Made by a program: the position numbers and the translations under genes. From Guptibacillus spartinae (GTDB taxonomy: Bacteria; Bacillota; Bacilli; Bacillales; Guptibacillaceae), in the NCBI RefSeq assembly GCF_028610625.1, contig NZ_JAQQWU010000017.1, forward strand, positions 1-63,503: a stretch of DNA of 63,503 nt, read 5' to 3'. Of this stretch, positions 1 through 9,835 are shown piece by piece. How positions within the stretch are numbered: the first letter of the stretch is position 1; the number at the start of each line of letters is the position of its first letter. Below the pieces are notes generated by a model. It saw nothing but the letters and a program-made list of their open reading frames with translations. It had not been told where the DNA came from and ran no database searches.

Positions 1-122
1 ATGATGTATTACAATCTCTATAGATGTCAGTGGAACTTAAAAAAGATGACCCCTGTTCAATACAGGAATCATCTTCTTAATATTGCCTAGTCTTTTTTAA
101 ACTGTCCTTTACACAGGGTACA
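1..122. mobile_element. Terminal fragment of an insertion sequence (left copy)
   Basis: The first 127 bases are the exact reverse complement of the last 127 bases of the window. Read outward, the element begins TGTACCCTGTGTAAAGG, so it has the 5'-TG...CA-3' ends of IS3-family elements; I place its edge at base 122 because of that CA. Bases 42-75 form a hairpin (AAGATGA..CCTGT / ACAGG..TCATCTT) followed by T-rich sequence on both sides, which could act as a terminator inside the IS end. No transposase is visible, so the family is an inference from the ends alone. Confidence 0.6.
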
Positions 123-127
123 TATTA

Positions 128-385
128 CTTAGCCCGGAGGTTTTTTTGAGGAAAGATGTGTTTTGCTCAATTTCTTGTTTAGTGGATCTTATAGTAGATG
201 GCGTTAAAAGCATCCTTATTTCTTTTTTGGGGAAAATCGGTTACACTAAAAGGTATTGTGGATTAGTCTGTCACTTTTAAGCTGATAGTTATCCACTGTG
301 GATAATTGGTTAAACTAATAGTACTTCTTAATAGATAAAAACGTTAAATCACAAAGTTAAGGTGTGGATAGAGAGGTGAAGGTAA
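128..385. other. Intergenic region upstream of mnmE
   Basis: There is no gene in this stretch. In Bacillus, jag, spoIIIJ, rnpA and rpmH normally precede mnmE; here the region is interrupted by the IS end. Bases 130-149 read AGCCCGGAGGTTTTTTT, which looks like the right half of a Rho-independent terminator whose left half lies beyond the IS. The remainder contains DnaA-box-like sequences (listed separately) and the mnmE ribosome-binding site. Confidence 0.5.
257..371. promoter_or_regulatory. DnaA-box group upstream of mnmE
   Basis: Four 9-mers resemble the DnaA box TTATCCACA. 297-305 (reverse strand) is a perfect match. 289-297 (forward), 257-265 (reverse) and 363-371 (reverse) each differ at one base. 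The first two named form the palindrome TTATCCACTGTGGATAA (289-305). The origin is expected only a few kilobases to the left, so DnaA binding here is plausible, but function is inferred. Confidence 0.55.
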
Positions 386-1762
386 GTGGAATATGAAACA
401 ATTGCTGCGATATCGACTCCAATGGGTGAAGGAGCGATTGCGATTGTCCGACTTAGCGGAGAAGAAGCCATTAAAATAGCGGATCGGTTATACAAAGGAA
501 AGCAGCCGCTTGAATCAGTTGATACGCATACCATTCACTATGGACATTTGATTGATCCAGATACGGAACAAGTTGCTGAGGAAGTAATGGTTTCGGTTAT
601 GCGGGGACCGCGTACTTTTACGAAGGAAGATATTGTCGAAATCAATTGTCATGGGGGACTCGTTTCTGTAAATCGAGTCCTTGAATTAGTATTGCGTAGT
701 GGAGCGCGTCTTGCAGAACCAGGTGAGTTCACGAAGAGAGCCTTTTTAAATGGGCGTATTGATTTATCGCAAGCAGAAGCGGTAATTGATTTAATTCGAG
801 CAAAAACAGATCGTGCAATGAACGTTGCTTTAAATCAGATGGAAGGTCGCTTGTCGACACTAATTGCTACCTTAAGACAGCAATTGCTTGAAACAGTTGC
901 ACATGTTGAGGTGAATATTGACTATCCTGAATATGACGCAGAGGAAATGACAAAGGATCTGTTAACAACTCAGTTAAAAGAAGTAGAAAAAGAGATTGAA
1001 GGTATTCTTGTTACGGCAAGACAGGGGAAGATACTGCGTGAAGGTCTCTCAACGGTTATTGTTGGGCGCCCGAATGTTGGGAAATCTTCTTTATTAAACA
1101 GTCTAGTTCATGAGAACAAAGCGATCGTAACGGATGTGCCTGGAACAACACGGGACGTCATTGAAGAGTATGTTAATGTAAGAGGCGTACCGTTACGACT
1201 AGTCGACACAGCAGGTATTCGAGAAACAGAAGATCTCGTCGAACGAATTGGTGTTGAGCGTTCACGCGAGCGTTTAAAACAAGCTGATCTTATTCTACTA
1301 GTTCTGAATTATAACGATGAGCTTACACATGAAGATGAGAAGCTTTTTGAAGCTGTTAAAGGGATGGACGTTATTGTCATCATTAATAAAACGGATCTTG
1401 ATGAAAAACTTGACTTAGACAGAGTGAAAGAGTTAGCGGAAGAACATCCCATGATTACAACTTCGCTAAAAAATGAACAGGGTGTTGATGAGCTTGAACA
1501 ATCAATCTCTGAACTATTTTTTGCAGGAGAAGTGGAGTCACAGGATTTAACATATGTATCAAACTCTCGTCATATTGCTTTACTGGAGCAGTCTCGAAGA
1601 ACGCTTGAAGACGCGTTAGGAGCCGTGGAGGCAGGCATGCCAGTGGATATGGTGCAGATCGATATTACACGGACTTGGGAGATTCTTGGAGAAATTATTG
1701 GTGATACGGTTTCTGATAGTTTGATCGATCAGTTATTTTCACAGTTTTGTCTTGGGAAATAA
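386..1762 (+). CDS. mnmE: tRNA modification GTPase MnmE
   Basis: MnmE works with MnmG to install the carboxymethylaminomethyl group on U34 of tRNAs reading two-codon boxes. The 458-aa protein has the N-terminal tetrahydrofolate-binding domain (about 1-120), a helical domain, and an inserted Ras-like G domain with GRPNVGKS at 227-234, DTAG at 274-277 and an NKTD motif near 336. It ends in CLGK, the conserved C-terminal cysteine motif. Translation starts at GTG 386, preceded by GAGGTGAAGG. mnmG follows after 24 bp, the usual order next to oriC. Confidence 0.98.
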   Translation: MEYETIAAISTPMGEGAIAIVRLSGEEAIKIADRLYKGKQPLESVDTHTIHYGHLIDPDTEQVAEEVMVSVMRGPRTFTKEDIVEINCHGGLVSVNRVLELVLRSGARLAEPGEFTKRAFLNGRIDLSQAEAVIDLIRAKTDRAMNVALNQMEGRLSTLIATLRQQLLETVAHVEVNIDYPEYDAEEMTKDLLTTQLKEVEKEIEGILVTARQGKILREGLSTVIVGRPNVGKSSLLNSLVHENKAIVTDVPGTTRDVIEEYVNVRGVPLRLVDTAGIRETEDLVERIGVERSRERLKQADLILLVLNYNDELTHEDEKLFEAVKGMDVIVIINKTDLDEKLDLDRVKELAEEHPMITTSLKNEQGVDELEQSISELFFAGEVESQDLTYVSNSRHIALLEQSRRTLEDALGAVEAGMPVDMVQIDITRTWEILGEIIGDTVSDSLIDQLFSQFCLGK

Positions 1763-1786
1763 GAAGATTAAAGGAGGAATACGGCA

Positions 1787-3670
1787 ATGGGTTACAAAGC
1801 CGATTCTTATGATGTTATTGTTGTTGGCGCAGGTCATGCAGGTGTTGAAGCAGGACTTGCTTCTGCGAGAATGGGTGCCAAAACACTCATGCTTACACTT
1901 AACCTAGATTCTGTTGCATTTATGCCATGTAATCCAAGTGTAGGAGGCCCTGCAAAAGGGATTGTTGTGCGGGAAATTGATGCACTTGGCGGAGAAATGG
2001 GACGTAATATTGATAAAACGCATATTCAAATGCGTATGTTAAACACAGGTAAAGGACCTGCTGTACGCGCATTGCGTGCACAGGCTGATAAAGTGCTCTA
2101 TCAAAGTGAAATGAAGCGAACAATTGAAGAACAAGACAACCTGACGCTTTTGCAAGGAATGGTTGAGAAGTTAATTGTTGAAGATGGTGTCTGCAAAGGC
2201 GTCATTACAAAAACAGGTGCAGAGTATGAAGCGAAGTCAGTGGTGTTAACAACGGGTACATTCATGCGTGGACGTGTCATTATTGGTGATCTTTCGTATG
2301 AAAGTGGACCAAATAACATGCAGCCGTCTGTAAACTTGTCTCACCATTTGGAAGAGTTAGGTTTTGAGATGGTTCGCTTTAAGACAGGTACCCCACCGCG
2401 CGTTAATAATAAATCAATTGACTATAGCAAAACGGAAATTCAGCCCGGAGATGAAAAACCGCGTGCGTTTTCTTATGAAACGACGGAATTTATTACTGAC
2501 CAGCTACCTTGTTGGTTAACGTATACAGGAGAAGAGACGCATAAGCTGATCAATGATAACCTTCATCGTTCTCCAATGTATTCAGGTATGATTGAAGGCA
2601 CAGGACCACGTTACTGTCCATCGATTGAAGATAAGATTGTTCGCTTTAATGATAAACCCCGACACCAGATTTTTCTTGAACCAGAAGGACGCAACACAAA
2701 GGAAGTATATGTGCAGGGTCTATCAACAAGCCTTCCGGAGGACTTGCAGCAGAAAATTCTTAAAACCGTACCAGGACTTGAAAATGTCGAGATGATGCGT
2801 GCAGGCTATGCGATTGAATATGATGTTGTTGTACCAACGCAATTGTGGCCATCACTTGAAACGAAGACAGTTAAGAACCTCTTTACTGCAGGACAGTTAA
2901 ATGGGACTTCAGGGTATGAAGAAGCTGCAGGACAAGGAATTATGTCTGGAATTAACGCTGCAAGGAATGCACAGGGGCGTGAAGCAGTGATTTTGGATCG
3001 CTCACAAGGCTACATTGGCGTTATGATTGATGATCTTGTAACAAAAGGTACGAACGAACCGTATCGTTTGTTAACCTCTCGTGCAGAATACCGTCTTCTT
3101 CTGCGTCATGATAATGCGGATTTAAGATTGACAGAGTTAGGTTATGAGATCGGCATGATCCCACAAGAACGTTACGATCGTTTCATGGCTAAGAAAGAAA
3201 TGATTGAAAAAGAAATGAAGCGTCTAGAGAAAGTTGTCATTAAGCCGAGCGAACAAGTAAATGCAGTGCTTCCAGAGAAAAGTACGGAATTAAAAGAAGC
3301 CATGCATGCAGCCAATCTTTTGAAGCGTCCCGAAGTAACGTATCAAGAAATTCATCAACTTGCTCCAGCCGATCATGATATTCCTGAGGATGTTGCAGAA
3401 CAAGTAGAAATCCAAGTGAAATACAGTGGTTACATTAACAAAAGCCTGCAACAGGTTGAGCGCATGAAGAAGATGGACGAGAAGAAAATTCCTGATGGTA
3501 TTGATTATTATGCGATTGGTGGGCTTGCGACTGAAGCGAAGCAAAAACTTGATGAGGTTCGTCCTCTATCAATTGGTCAAGCTTCCCGCGTTTCAGGGGT
3601 TAATCCAGCCGATGTATCGATCTTACTTGTGTATATCGAACAAGGTAAAATCGCTAAAATTGCAAAATAA
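1787..3670 (+). CDS. mnmG: tRNA uridine-5-carboxymethylaminomethyl modification enzyme MnmG
   Basis: This is the FAD-dependent partner of MnmE in wobble-uridine modification (GidA). The 627-aa length matches the family. The Rossmann FAD-binding motif GAGHAG lies at 15-20, followed by the family-typical CNPSVGG segment near 48. The C-terminal helical domain, which contacts MnmE and tRNA, is present. The ATG start follows a clear AAAGGAGG site. The gene is probably cotranscribed with mnmE and rsmG, because the gaps are 24 and 18 bp and no terminator is seen. Confidence 0.98.
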   Translation: MGYKADSYDVIVVGAGHAGVEAGLASARMGAKTLMLTLNLDSVAFMPCNPSVGGPAKGIVVREIDALGGEMGRNIDKTHIQMRMLNTGKGPAVRALRAQADKVLYQSEMKRTIEEQDNLTLLQGMVEKLIVEDGVCKGVITKTGAEYEAKSVVLTTGTFMRGRVIIGDLSYESGPNNMQPSVNLSHHLEELGFEMVRFKTGTPPRVNNKSIDYSKTEIQPGDEKPRAFSYETTEFITDQLPCWLTYTGEETHKLINDNLHRSPMYSGMIEGTGPRYCPSIEDKIVRFNDKPRHQIFLEPEGRNTKEVYVQGLSTSLPEDLQQKILKTVPGLENVEMMRAGYAIEYDVVVPTQLWPSLETKTVKNLFTAGQLNGTSGYEEAAGQGIMSGINAARNAQGREAVILDRSQGYIGVMIDDLVTKGTNEPYRLLTSRAEYRLLLRHDNADLRLTELGYEIGMIPQERYDRFMAKKEMIEKEMKRLEKVVIKPSEQVNAVLPEKSTELKEAMHAANLLKRPEVTYQEIHQLAPADHDIPEDVAEQVEIQVKYSGYINKSLQQVERMKKMDEKKIPDGIDYYAIGGLATEAKQKLDEVRPLSIGQASRVSGVNPADVSILLVYIEQGKIAKIAK

Positions 3671-3688
3671 CGTACAAATGGAGGGGCT

Positions 3689-4402
3689 ATGAACGAGCAA
3701 CAGTTTCAGGAGTTGTTAGAGGAGAAAGGGATTACTCTTTCTTCTAAACAACTTCAACAATTTCAAACCTACTATGAGATTCTTGTTGAATGGAATGAGA
3801 AAATGAATCTTACGGCAATTACCGATAAGGAAGAAGTGTACGAAAAGCACTTTTTCGATTCTATCATGGCCGCATTTTCTTTTGACTTTTCTTCTGACTA
3901 CCATATTTGTGATGTGGGAGCGGGAGCGGGCTTTCCAAGTTTACCTATTAAAATTTGTTTTCCTCATTTAAACATCACGATTGTCGATTCACTTAACAAA
4001 CGAATTGGTTTCCTGGAGCATCTTTCTTCTAAACTTCAGTTGGAGAATGTCTCTTTTTATCATGATCGTGCAGAATTATTCGGTAAAAACAAAGATCATC
4101 GCGAAAAGTATGATGTTGTTACGGCAAGAGCTGTTGCGCGTCTGTCTGTTCTTGGTGAATTATGTTTACCGCTTGTTAAAACCAACGGCTACTTTGTGGC
4201 GTTAAAAGGTCCAAATGTTGAAGATGAGCTGGATACAGGAAAGCAAGCAATTAAGCTTCTTGGTGGAGAAGTCGTTAAGCGAGATACGCTAACATTACCA
4301 GCAGAAAAAAGTGAGCGAAATATCGTAACGATAAAAAAAATCAAAACGACTCCTAAAAAATATCCAAGAAAGCCAGGCACGCCAAATAAAAATCCTTTAT
4401 AA
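3689..4402 (+). CDS. rsmG: 16S rRNA m7G527 methyltransferase RsmG
   Basis: RsmG methylates N7 of G527 in 16S rRNA using S-adenosylmethionine; its loss gives low-level streptomycin resistance in Bacillus. The 237-aa protein has the conserved NLTA segment at 40-43 and the class I SAM-binding glycine motif [10 protein letters not shown] at 75-84. It lies 18 bp after mnmG with a GGAGGGG site ahead of the ATG. The C-terminal tail is rich in Lys and Pro, as is common in Bacillus orthologues. Confidence 0.97.
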   Translation: MNEQQFQELLEEKGITLSSKQLQQFQTYYEILVEWNEKMNLTAITDKEEVYEKHFFDSIMAAFSFDFSSDYHICDVGAGAGFPSLPIKICFPHLNITIVDSLNKRIGFLEHLSSKLQLENVSFYHDRAELFGKNKDHREKYDVVTARAVARLSVLGELCLPLVKTNGYFVALKGPNVEDELDTGKQAIKLLGGEVVKRDTLTLPAEKSERNIVTIKKIKTTPKKYPRKPGTPNKNPL

Positions 4403-4431
4403 TGAAGATGGACTGCATATGAACGGTTAAG

Positions 4432-4447
4432 TGTTTCACATGGAACG
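4432..4447. promoter_or_regulatory. Degenerate parS-like site upstream of noc
   Basis: TGTTTCACATGGAACG matches the 16-bp ParB/Noc-family palindrome TGTTTCACGTGAAACA at 13 of 16 positions. It lies between rsmG and noc. It may be a weak parS or an evolutionary remnant; the other two sites in the window are stronger. Confidence 0.4.
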
Positions 4448-4519
4448 CTGCTCCAATGGAAGGAATTTGTTTTTAGGCAGCGAATCAGTTAAGGAGTCGA
4501 TTAAAGGTGGTGTTAGGCG

Positions 4520-5359
4520 ATGAAGCATACGTTTTCACGTCTTTTCGGTTTGAACGATGAAAAAAGCGAGACGATGGAAGTAGAACAAGAGGAAGTAAAG
4601 CAACTTCTTGTTGAGGATATTATTCCGAACCGCTTCCAGCCTCGAACAATTTTTATAGATGAGAGAATTGCTGAATTATCTCAGACGATAAAGACTCATG
4701 GAGTTATTCAGCCGATCGTGGTTAGAGAACGTGAAGGCAAGTATGAAATTATTGCCGGGGAAAGACGCTGGAGAGCAGTCAAGAAGCTTGGTTGGGAGCG
4801 AATTCCTGCAATCGTGAAGGAATTTAACGATTCTCAAACAGCCTCAATAGCGCTTATTGAAAATTTACAGCGTGAAGAATTAACGGCTGTTGAAGAAGCA
4901 ATGGCATATGCTCAGTTAATCGAGCTACATGATTTAACTCAGGAGAGTCTTGCTCAAAGACTTGGAAAAGGGCAGTCAACCATAGCAAACAAGCTAAGGC
5001 TTTTAAAATTGCCAGAACCTATTCAGCAAGCTCTTTTACAGAAGAAAATTACGGAGAGACACGCTCGTGCTTTAATTCCACTTAAGAATCCTGAGAATCA
5101 AGTGAAGGTTCTGAATGAAGTTCTGGAGCGCCAGTGGAATGTAAAGCAGACAGAAGAACGCGTAGTTCGCATGTTAGAAGGCACTGTCCAAAAACCGAAG
5201 CCGAGAAAGAAATCGGTTAGTAAAGATATGAGATTGGCGGTAAATACAATACGCCAATCGCTTGATATGGTGACAGAGACTGGTTTAATGATTGATACAG
5301 ATGAAGAAGACCACGATGAATACTATCAATTTACCATTCGTATACCGAAAAAGAAGTAA
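4520..5359 (+). CDS. noc: Nucleoid occlusion protein Noc
   Basis: Noc is the ParB paralogue that binds DNA sites, spreads with CTP and tethers nucleoids to the membrane, blocking division over DNA. The 279-aa protein starts with a short amphipathic segment ([10 protein letters not shown]), the membrane-targeting helix of Noc. The ParB-type CTP-binding GERR box is at 80-83 and ENLQRE at 114-119. The recognition helix [14 protein letters not shown] (149-162) is of Noc rather than ParB type. The order rsmG-noc-parA-parB supports the assignment. An ATG with GGTGGTG upstream was chosen. Confidence 0.96.
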   Translation: MKHTFSRLFGLNDEKSETMEVEQEEVKQLLVEDIIPNRFQPRTIFIDERIAELSQTIKTHGVIQPIVVREREGKYEIIAGERRWRAVKKLGWERIPAIVKEFNDSQTASIALIENLQREELTAVEEAMAYAQLIELHDLTQESLAQRLGKGQSTIANKLRLLKLPEPIQQALLQKKITERHARALIPLKNPENQVKVLNEVLERQWNVKQTEERVVRMLEGTVQKPKPRKKSVSKDMRLAVNTIRQSLDMVTETGLMIDTDEEDHDEYYQFTIRIPKKK

Positions 5360-5386
5360 ACTCATCCACTTGGATGAGTTTTTTAT
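5358..5386 (+). terminator. Terminator after noc
   Basis: An 11-bp inverted repeat AAACTCATCCA / TGGATGAGTTT with a 2-nt loop is followed by a T-run. It overlaps the noc stop codon and separates noc from parA. Confidence 0.85.
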
Positions 5387-5498
5387 TACAGCAATGTTAT
5401 CCCAAGTACAGGGAACGACCATTGAAAAAAGAATCCAGATAATTGGAAACGTGATAAACTAAAGAGAGTATTGTGGCGAATGAGAGTGGGGTGGCAAG

Positions 5499-6260
5499 TT
5501 GGCAAATATTGTGGCGATCGCAAATCAAAAAGGTGGAGTTGGAAAGACGACGACTTCAGTTAATATGAGTGCATGTCTTGCTTATCTAGGAAAGAAAGTG
5601 TTACTTGTGGACATCGATCCTCAAGGCAATGCAACAAGCGGCGTTGGCATCGAAAAAGGCGATATTGAAACGTGTGTTTATAATGTTCTTGTTGATGACG
5701 TGGAAGCGGGAGAAGTAATACAGGAAACGATTGTCGAGAATTTGCATGTGATTCCTTCCACAATTCAGCTTGCAGGTGCAGAAATTGAGCTAGTTCCAAC
5801 CATTTCCCGGGAAGTAAGATTGAAGCGGGCTCTCCATAAAGTTGAAAAAAAGTATGATTATATTATAATAGATTGTCCTCCATCATTAGGGTTATTAACA
5901 ATAAACGCTTTAACTGCGGCGAATGCAGTGCTTATCCCGGTGCAGTGTGAGTATTATGCACTTGAAGGGCTGAGTCAGCTACTGAACACAGTTCGACTTG
6001 TCCAAAAGCATTTAAATACAGAATTAAAAATCGAAGGTGTTCTTTTAACGATGCTTGATGCCAGAACAAATCTCGGGATTCAGGTGATTGAAGAGGTTAA
6101 GAAGTATTTTCAAGAAAAAGTGTATCGAGTGATTATTCCTAGGAATGTACGGTTGAGTGAAGCGCCAAGTCATGGCAAGCCAGTCATTGTATATGATCCA
6201 AAATCTCGAGGAGCTGAAACTTATTTAGAACTTGCAAAGGAAGTGTTAGACAATGGCTAA
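5499..6260 (+). CDS. parA: Chromosome partitioning ATPase ParA (Soj)
   Basis: ParA/Soj is the deviant Walker ATPase that moves ParB-bound origins and regulates DnaA. The 253-aa protein has the signature KGGVGKTT at 11-18 and the Walker B region IIIDCPPSLG near 121-130. It starts at TTG 5499 with a GTGGGGTGG sequence upstream; homologues begin at the same residue. It overlaps parB by 8 bp, consistent with translational coupling. A Noc-binding-type palindrome lies within it. Confidence 0.97.
   Translation: MANIVAIANQKGGVGKTTTSVNMSACLAYLGKKVLLVDIDPQGNATSGVGIEKGDIETCVYNVLVDDVEAGEVIQETIVENLHVIPSTIQLAGAEIELVPTISREVRLKRALHKVEKKYDYIIIDCPPSLGLLTINALTAANAVLIPVQCEYYALEGLSQLLNTVRLVQKHLNTELKIEGVLLTMLDARTNLGIQVIEEVKKYFQEKVYRVIIPRNVRLSEAPSHGKPVIVYDPKSRGAETYLELAKEVLDNG
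5802..5815. promoter_or_regulatory. Candidate Noc-binding site (NBS) inside parA
   Basis: ATTTCCCGGGAAGT matches the 14-bp Noc-binding palindrome ATTTCCCGGGAAAT at 13 positions. Noc is encoded 443 bp upstream. It is the only near-perfect NBS I found in the window. Binding is inferred from the consensus. Confidence 0.6.
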
Positions 6261-7098
6261 TCGTGGTTTGGGTAAGGGGATTAACGCCTTTTTCCCTTCC
6301 CAAAAAGAGGACGAGGTAGTGAAAGAAATACCAATTAGTGAACTTCGTCCTAATCCTTATCAACCGAGGAAGAAGTTTAGCAATGAAGCCATTGAAGAAT
6401 TGCGCGCTTCGATTGAAACTTTCGGTGTTCTTCAGCCATTAATTGTTCGACAGAGTATTAAAGGGTATGAAATTGTTGTTGGGGAGCGAAGATATCGCGC
6501 TTCAAAAGAAGCAGGTCTTACAACAATTCCTGCTGTTGTAAAAAAGTTAACGGATCGAAAAATGATGGAAATTGCATTAATTGAAAACCTGCAACGCGAA
6601 AATCTAAATCCAATTGAAGAGGCACTAGCTTATCAAAAATTGATGAAGGAAACGGATGTCACCCAAGAAGAGTTAGCTCAGCGTCTTGGAAAAAGCAGGC
6701 CACATCTGGCGAATTTTTTACGTTTGTTGCAATTACCATCAGAAGTGCAGGATTATATTTCTGAAGGTAAGCTTTCAATGGGCCACGGTCGTGCGATACT
6801 TTCATTAAAGAAAAAAGAAGCCCGAAAAACGCTAGCCGATCGAGCATTGAAAGAGAAGTTAAACGTTCGGCAGCTTGAAAAGTTAATTACACAGTTAAAT
6901 CAAAACGTTTCACGTGAAACAAAGAAAAATGAAAAATCAGATCCATTCTTGAAAGAAAAAGAAAGTTCTCTTCGTGAGAAGTTTGGAACCTCTGTTTCAA
7001 TTAAACGATCAAAGAAAAAAGGGAAGATTGAAATTGAATTTTTCTCAGAGGATGATCTTAATCGTATTTTAGATGTATTAGAAGAAAAGAGGGATTAA
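6253..7098 (+). CDS. parB: Chromosome partitioning protein ParB (Spo0J)
   Basis: ParB binds parS, slides as a CTP-dependent clamp and loads SMC condensin near the origin. The 281-aa protein has the N-terminal CTP-binding domain with GERR at 77-80 and ENLQRE at 111-116. The helix-turn-helix (137-158) has GKSRPHLANFLRLL, the ParB-type recognition helix, distinct from that of Noc. A basic linker and a C-terminal dimerisation domain follow. It overlaps parA by 8 bp. Its own coding sequence contains a parS, as in B. subtilis spo0J. Confidence 0.97.
   Translation: MANRGLGKGINAFFPSQKEDEVVKEIPISELRPNPYQPRKKFSNEAIEELRASIETFGVLQPLIVRQSIKGYEIVVGERRYRASKEAGLTTIPAVVKKLTDRKMMEIALIENLQRENLNPIEEALAYQKLMKETDVTQEELAQRLGKSRPHLANFLRLLQLPSEVQDYISEGKLSMGHGRAILSLKKKEARKTLADRALKEKLNVRQLEKLITQLNQNVSRETKKNEKSDPFLKEKESSLREKFGTSVSIKRSKKKGKIEIEFFSEDDLNRILDVLEEKRD
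6906..6921. promoter_or_regulatory. parS site inside parB
   Basis: CGTTTCACGTGAAACA matches the parS consensus at 15 of 16 positions and encodes the residues VSRET. A parS at the same place in spo0J is well known in B. subtilis. Confidence 0.92.
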
Positions 7099-7128
7099 GA
7101 GCATGAGCTTCGTTCATGCTCTTATTTT
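7098..7128 (+). terminator. Terminator after parB
   Basis: The inverted repeat AGAGCATGA / TTCATGCTCT with a short GCTTCG-type loop is followed by TATTTT immediately after the parB stop codon. Confidence 0.8.
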
Positions 7129-7152
7129 AACGAAACGTGATGGGGTGATAAG

Positions 7153-8298
7153 GTGATATATTTTGATCAAGCGGCAACATCGTTTCCAAAACCGCCGGAA
7201 GTTGTCCAGGCAATGACAGAGGTGATGACAGAGTATGCGGCAAACCCAGGTCGTAGCGGACACGCTTTATCTCGCCGTGCGAATGACGTGATTATTCAAG
7301 CACGTGAACAGCTAGCGGACTTTTTCGGATTCGACTATCCTGAACGGGTTTGCTTTGCCGCTAATGCCACTGCGGCACTAAATCAAGCGATCAAAGGTTT
7401 TCGTTTTGAGGAAGGAGATCATGTTCTAACCACTTCGTATGAACATAACTCTGTACGTCGGCCACTCGAATACATGAAAAAAGTTGCTGGAATTGAAGTT
7501 GATTACTTTAACGTAGGGGAAGCAGAAGGTTTTGATAGAGAAACATTTCGCAATGCGATTCGACCAAATACAAAAATGATTATCGTTTCACACGGATCCA
7601 ATTTAACTGGCAACATTGTCCCTATTGACATGATCGGGGAGATGGCAAAAGAAAAAGAAATCACATTTTTAGTTGATGCATCTCAAACTGCTGGTATACT
7701 GCCTATCCACATGAGGGAAATGGGGATCGATTTGTTAGCCTTCCCTGGACATAAAGGATTACTAGGACCTCAAGGGACAGGTGTGCTTATTGTTGGCGAA
7801 GGAATGGAGCTAACTCCTCTATACCATGGCGGTACTGGAAGCAGCTCAGAATTAATTGATCAGCCGGACCAACTACCAGAACGCCTTGAGAGCGGTACAT
7901 TAAATACGCCTGGTATTGCAGGGTTGTTAGCTGGTTTAGGCGCTGTAAAAAAGATGGGTCTGCTTGAAATAAGAAAGCATGAACAGAAGTTAACTGAGAT
8001 GTTACTAAAGGGTTTGGATCAAATTGAGTATGTTTATGTTTATGGACCGACCGAGCGACTTGGCGTCATTCCTTTTACAATAGAGGGAATTGATCCCCAA
8101 GAAATCGCGATTATTCTCGATCAGCATTATCAAATAGCAGTAAGAGCAGGATTGCATTGTACGCCGCTTGGTCACGAAACAATTGGGACGAGCAGTACGG
8201 GAGCGGTTCGTATAAGTGTAGGGCCTTATAATACAGAAGATGAAGTTCATAAAGTGATCGAAGCAATAGGAGAAATTGTTGAGGGGTACTTCGGCTGA
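7153..8298 (+). CDS. Class V aminotransferase, cysteine desulfurase-like
   Basis: This is a PLP-dependent enzyme of the NifS/SufS fold type, close to the cysteine desulfurase-family proteins of unknown substrate. The 381-aa sequence has the PLP-contacting DASQT at 175-179, the Schiff-base lysine in GHKG (Lys201) and a mobile-loop cysteine (Cys336, in LHCTPLG) suited to persulfide formation. It starts at GTG 7153 with GGGGTGATAAGG upstream. No Isc or Suf scaffold gene is adjacent, so the sulfur acceptor is unknown. Confidence 0.85.
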   Translation: MIYFDQAATSFPKPPEVVQAMTEVMTEYAANPGRSGHALSRRANDVIIQAREQLADFFGFDYPERVCFAANATAALNQAIKGFRFEEGDHVLTTSYEHNSVRRPLEYMKKVAGIEVDYFNVGEAEGFDRETFRNAIRPNTKMIIVSHGSNLTGNIVPIDMIGEMAKEKEITFLVDASQTAGILPIHMREMGIDLLAFPGHKGLLGPQGTGVLIVGEGMELTPLYHGGTGSSSELIDQPDQLPERLESGTLNTPGIAGLLAGLGAVKKMGLLEIRKHEQKLTEMLLKGLDQIEYVYVYGPTERLGVIPFTIEGIDPQEIAIILDQHYQIAVRAGLHCTPLGHETIGTSSTGAVRISVGPYNTEDEVHKVIEAIGEIVEGYFG

Positions 8299-8311
8299 GG
8301 AGATGTAGGGA

Positions 8312-9025
8312 ATGGTGTTTTTAGGTACAATTGTAAATGGAATAGCCATTGTTATTGGTACTTTAATTGGAACATTTAGCAGACGAATTCCAGACAAAAC
8401 GAAAACGACGATCATGCAAGGGCTCGCTCTCGTTATTACCGTGATTGGTCTTCAAATGGCGATGAAAAGTGAACAATTTCTTATCGTCATTGGTAGCCTT
8501 GTTCTTGGTGGTATGCTTGGAGAATACTGGGATCTCGAAGGAAAACTTGCAACCTTAGGTAAGTGGATTGAGAAGAAAACGGGTGCTTCTTCAGAAGGAA
8601 GTGTTGCCCAGGCTTTTGTAACCGCTACTCTTGTTTACGTTGTTGGTGCAATGGCAATTCTTGGTGCACTCGATAGTGGTCTTCGAAATGATCACGCCAT
8701 TTTATTTACGAAATCGCTGATTGATGGTTTTACAGCGATTATGTTTACAGCTACGCTTGGATATGGAGTGTTATTTTCAGCAATTCCGGTTATGTTATAC
8801 CAGGGGTTGATTGCTTTATTTGCTTCTCAAATTAACCAACTTGTCCCTCAAGTGCTCCTGGATGCGTTTATTGCAGAAGTAACATCAGCAGGAGGTATTA
8901 TGATTATGGCAATTGGCCTGAATTTGCTTGGGATCATCCATATTCGAGTAGCTAATTTCCTACCTGCATTATTGATTGCAGCTATTCTTGTTTCTGCTAT
9001 GACTCTTTCTCCCGCTATTTTTTAA
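8312..9025 (+). CDS. DUF554 integral membrane protein
   Basis: The 237-aa protein is very hydrophobic, with about seven predicted membrane segments, and opens MVFLGTIVNG as DUF554 proteins (YdfK/YqgA type) do. A glycine-rich segment (GSLVLGGMLGEYWDLEG) near residue 62 is typical of the family. Its function is unknown; a transporter role is only a guess. It starts 14 bp after the aminotransferase gene, so the two are probably cotranscribed. Confidence 0.85.
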   Translation: MVFLGTIVNGIAIVIGTLIGTFSRRIPDKTKTTIMQGLALVITVIGLQMAMKSEQFLIVIGSLVLGGMLGEYWDLEGKLATLGKWIEKKTGASSEGSVAQAFVTATLVYVVGAMAILGALDSGLRNDHAILFTKSLIDGFTAIMFTATLGYGVLFSAIPVMLYQGLIALFASQINQLVPQVLLDAFIAEVTSAGGIMIMAIGLNLLGIIHIRVANFLPALLIAAILVSAMTLSPAIF

Positions 9026-9030
9026 TGTCA

Positions 9031-9072
9031 AAAAGCTCATGTGATGGCTATTTAGCCAGAACATGAGCTTTT
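9031..9072. terminator. Bidirectional terminator between the DUF554 gene and yyaC
   Basis: The arms AAAAGCTCATGT and ACATGAGCTTTT are perfect inverted repeats with T-runs on both strands, serving the convergent genes. Confidence 0.85.
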
Positions 9073-9080
9073 ATTTGTTG

Positions 9081-9710
9081 CTAGGGAAGTTGAACCAGAT
9101 CATCCCCCCAATTGGATGCTTTCTTTTTTTCTAACGGAAGGTTTCTTCCATATGCTTCAATTGACTCGTGAAGACTGACAGCCATCACATCTGCCATTTT
9201 CATGACAAGATTTAATCGTGTGTTTTGTAGAACAAAGTATTCCATGAACCCACTTACATTCACAATACCTGTTAAATGAATGTTTCCTACTTCGGGAAGT
9301 TCCTTTTTAACCCCAGCTCCCGGCTTAACTGGACCTTCTCCCGCCGTTATAATCCCAACTGAATGAAGACGTCCGAGACAAGCATCAATTCCAATGATAA
9401 ACGGGCGAGCATGAGCTTGAGCAATTGATTCCATAACCTCATTTAAATTGACCGCATGAACAGGTGATTCAAGCGTACCGTAAACTGTTGCTTTTGGTTT
9501 TAGCTGTTCTAATTTAGTTCCTACGAGTGGACCGAGTGCGTCTCCTGTTGAACGATCTGTTCCAATACAAACAATAACGATTGAATCCGTTCTTCGTGCC
9601 GGCAAAAGTGTGGAAAGCCTCTCACTAAGCGTTTTTATAGCCAGAGTATCCTCATGATGGATTCGATACGCAGCAGGCTTTTTTTGAAAAAACTTGTCTC
9701 GAAGATTCAT
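9081..9710 (-). CDS. yyaC: Spore protease YyaC
   Basis: YyaC belongs to the GPR-like endopeptidase/hydrogenase-maturation-protease fold family found in spore formers and is annotated as a spore protease. I chose the ATG at 9710 (209 aa, beginning MNLRDKFFQK) because AAAGGAGAG lies just upstream; a longer reading frame extends to 9770 without a good site. Conserved segments are IGTDRSTGDALGPLVG near 50-65 and GIDACLG near 107. It is on the strand opposite to its neighbours, with its own terminator. yyaC sits at the same place in B. subtilis. Confidence 0.9.
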   Translation of the reverse strand: MNLRDKFFQKKPAAYRIHHEDTLAIKTLSERLSTLLPARRTDSIVIVCIGTDRSTGDALGPLVGTKLEQLKPKATVYGTLESPVHAVNLNEVMESIAQAHARPFIIGIDACLGRLHSVGIITAGEGPVKPGAGVKKELPEVGNIHLTGIVNVSGFMEYFVLQNTRLNLVMKMADVMAVSLHESIEAYGRNLPLEKKKASNWGDDLVQLP

Positions 9711-9835
9711 AGGATTCTCTCCTTTGTAATAGTAGTAACAGTATACGGAAATCTGACGTGATCTATACATACAAGATGGTTTTTGCGATGTATTTCACTT
9801 CAAACGTATAACGAGTAGGCCAGGGAGGGAATGCC

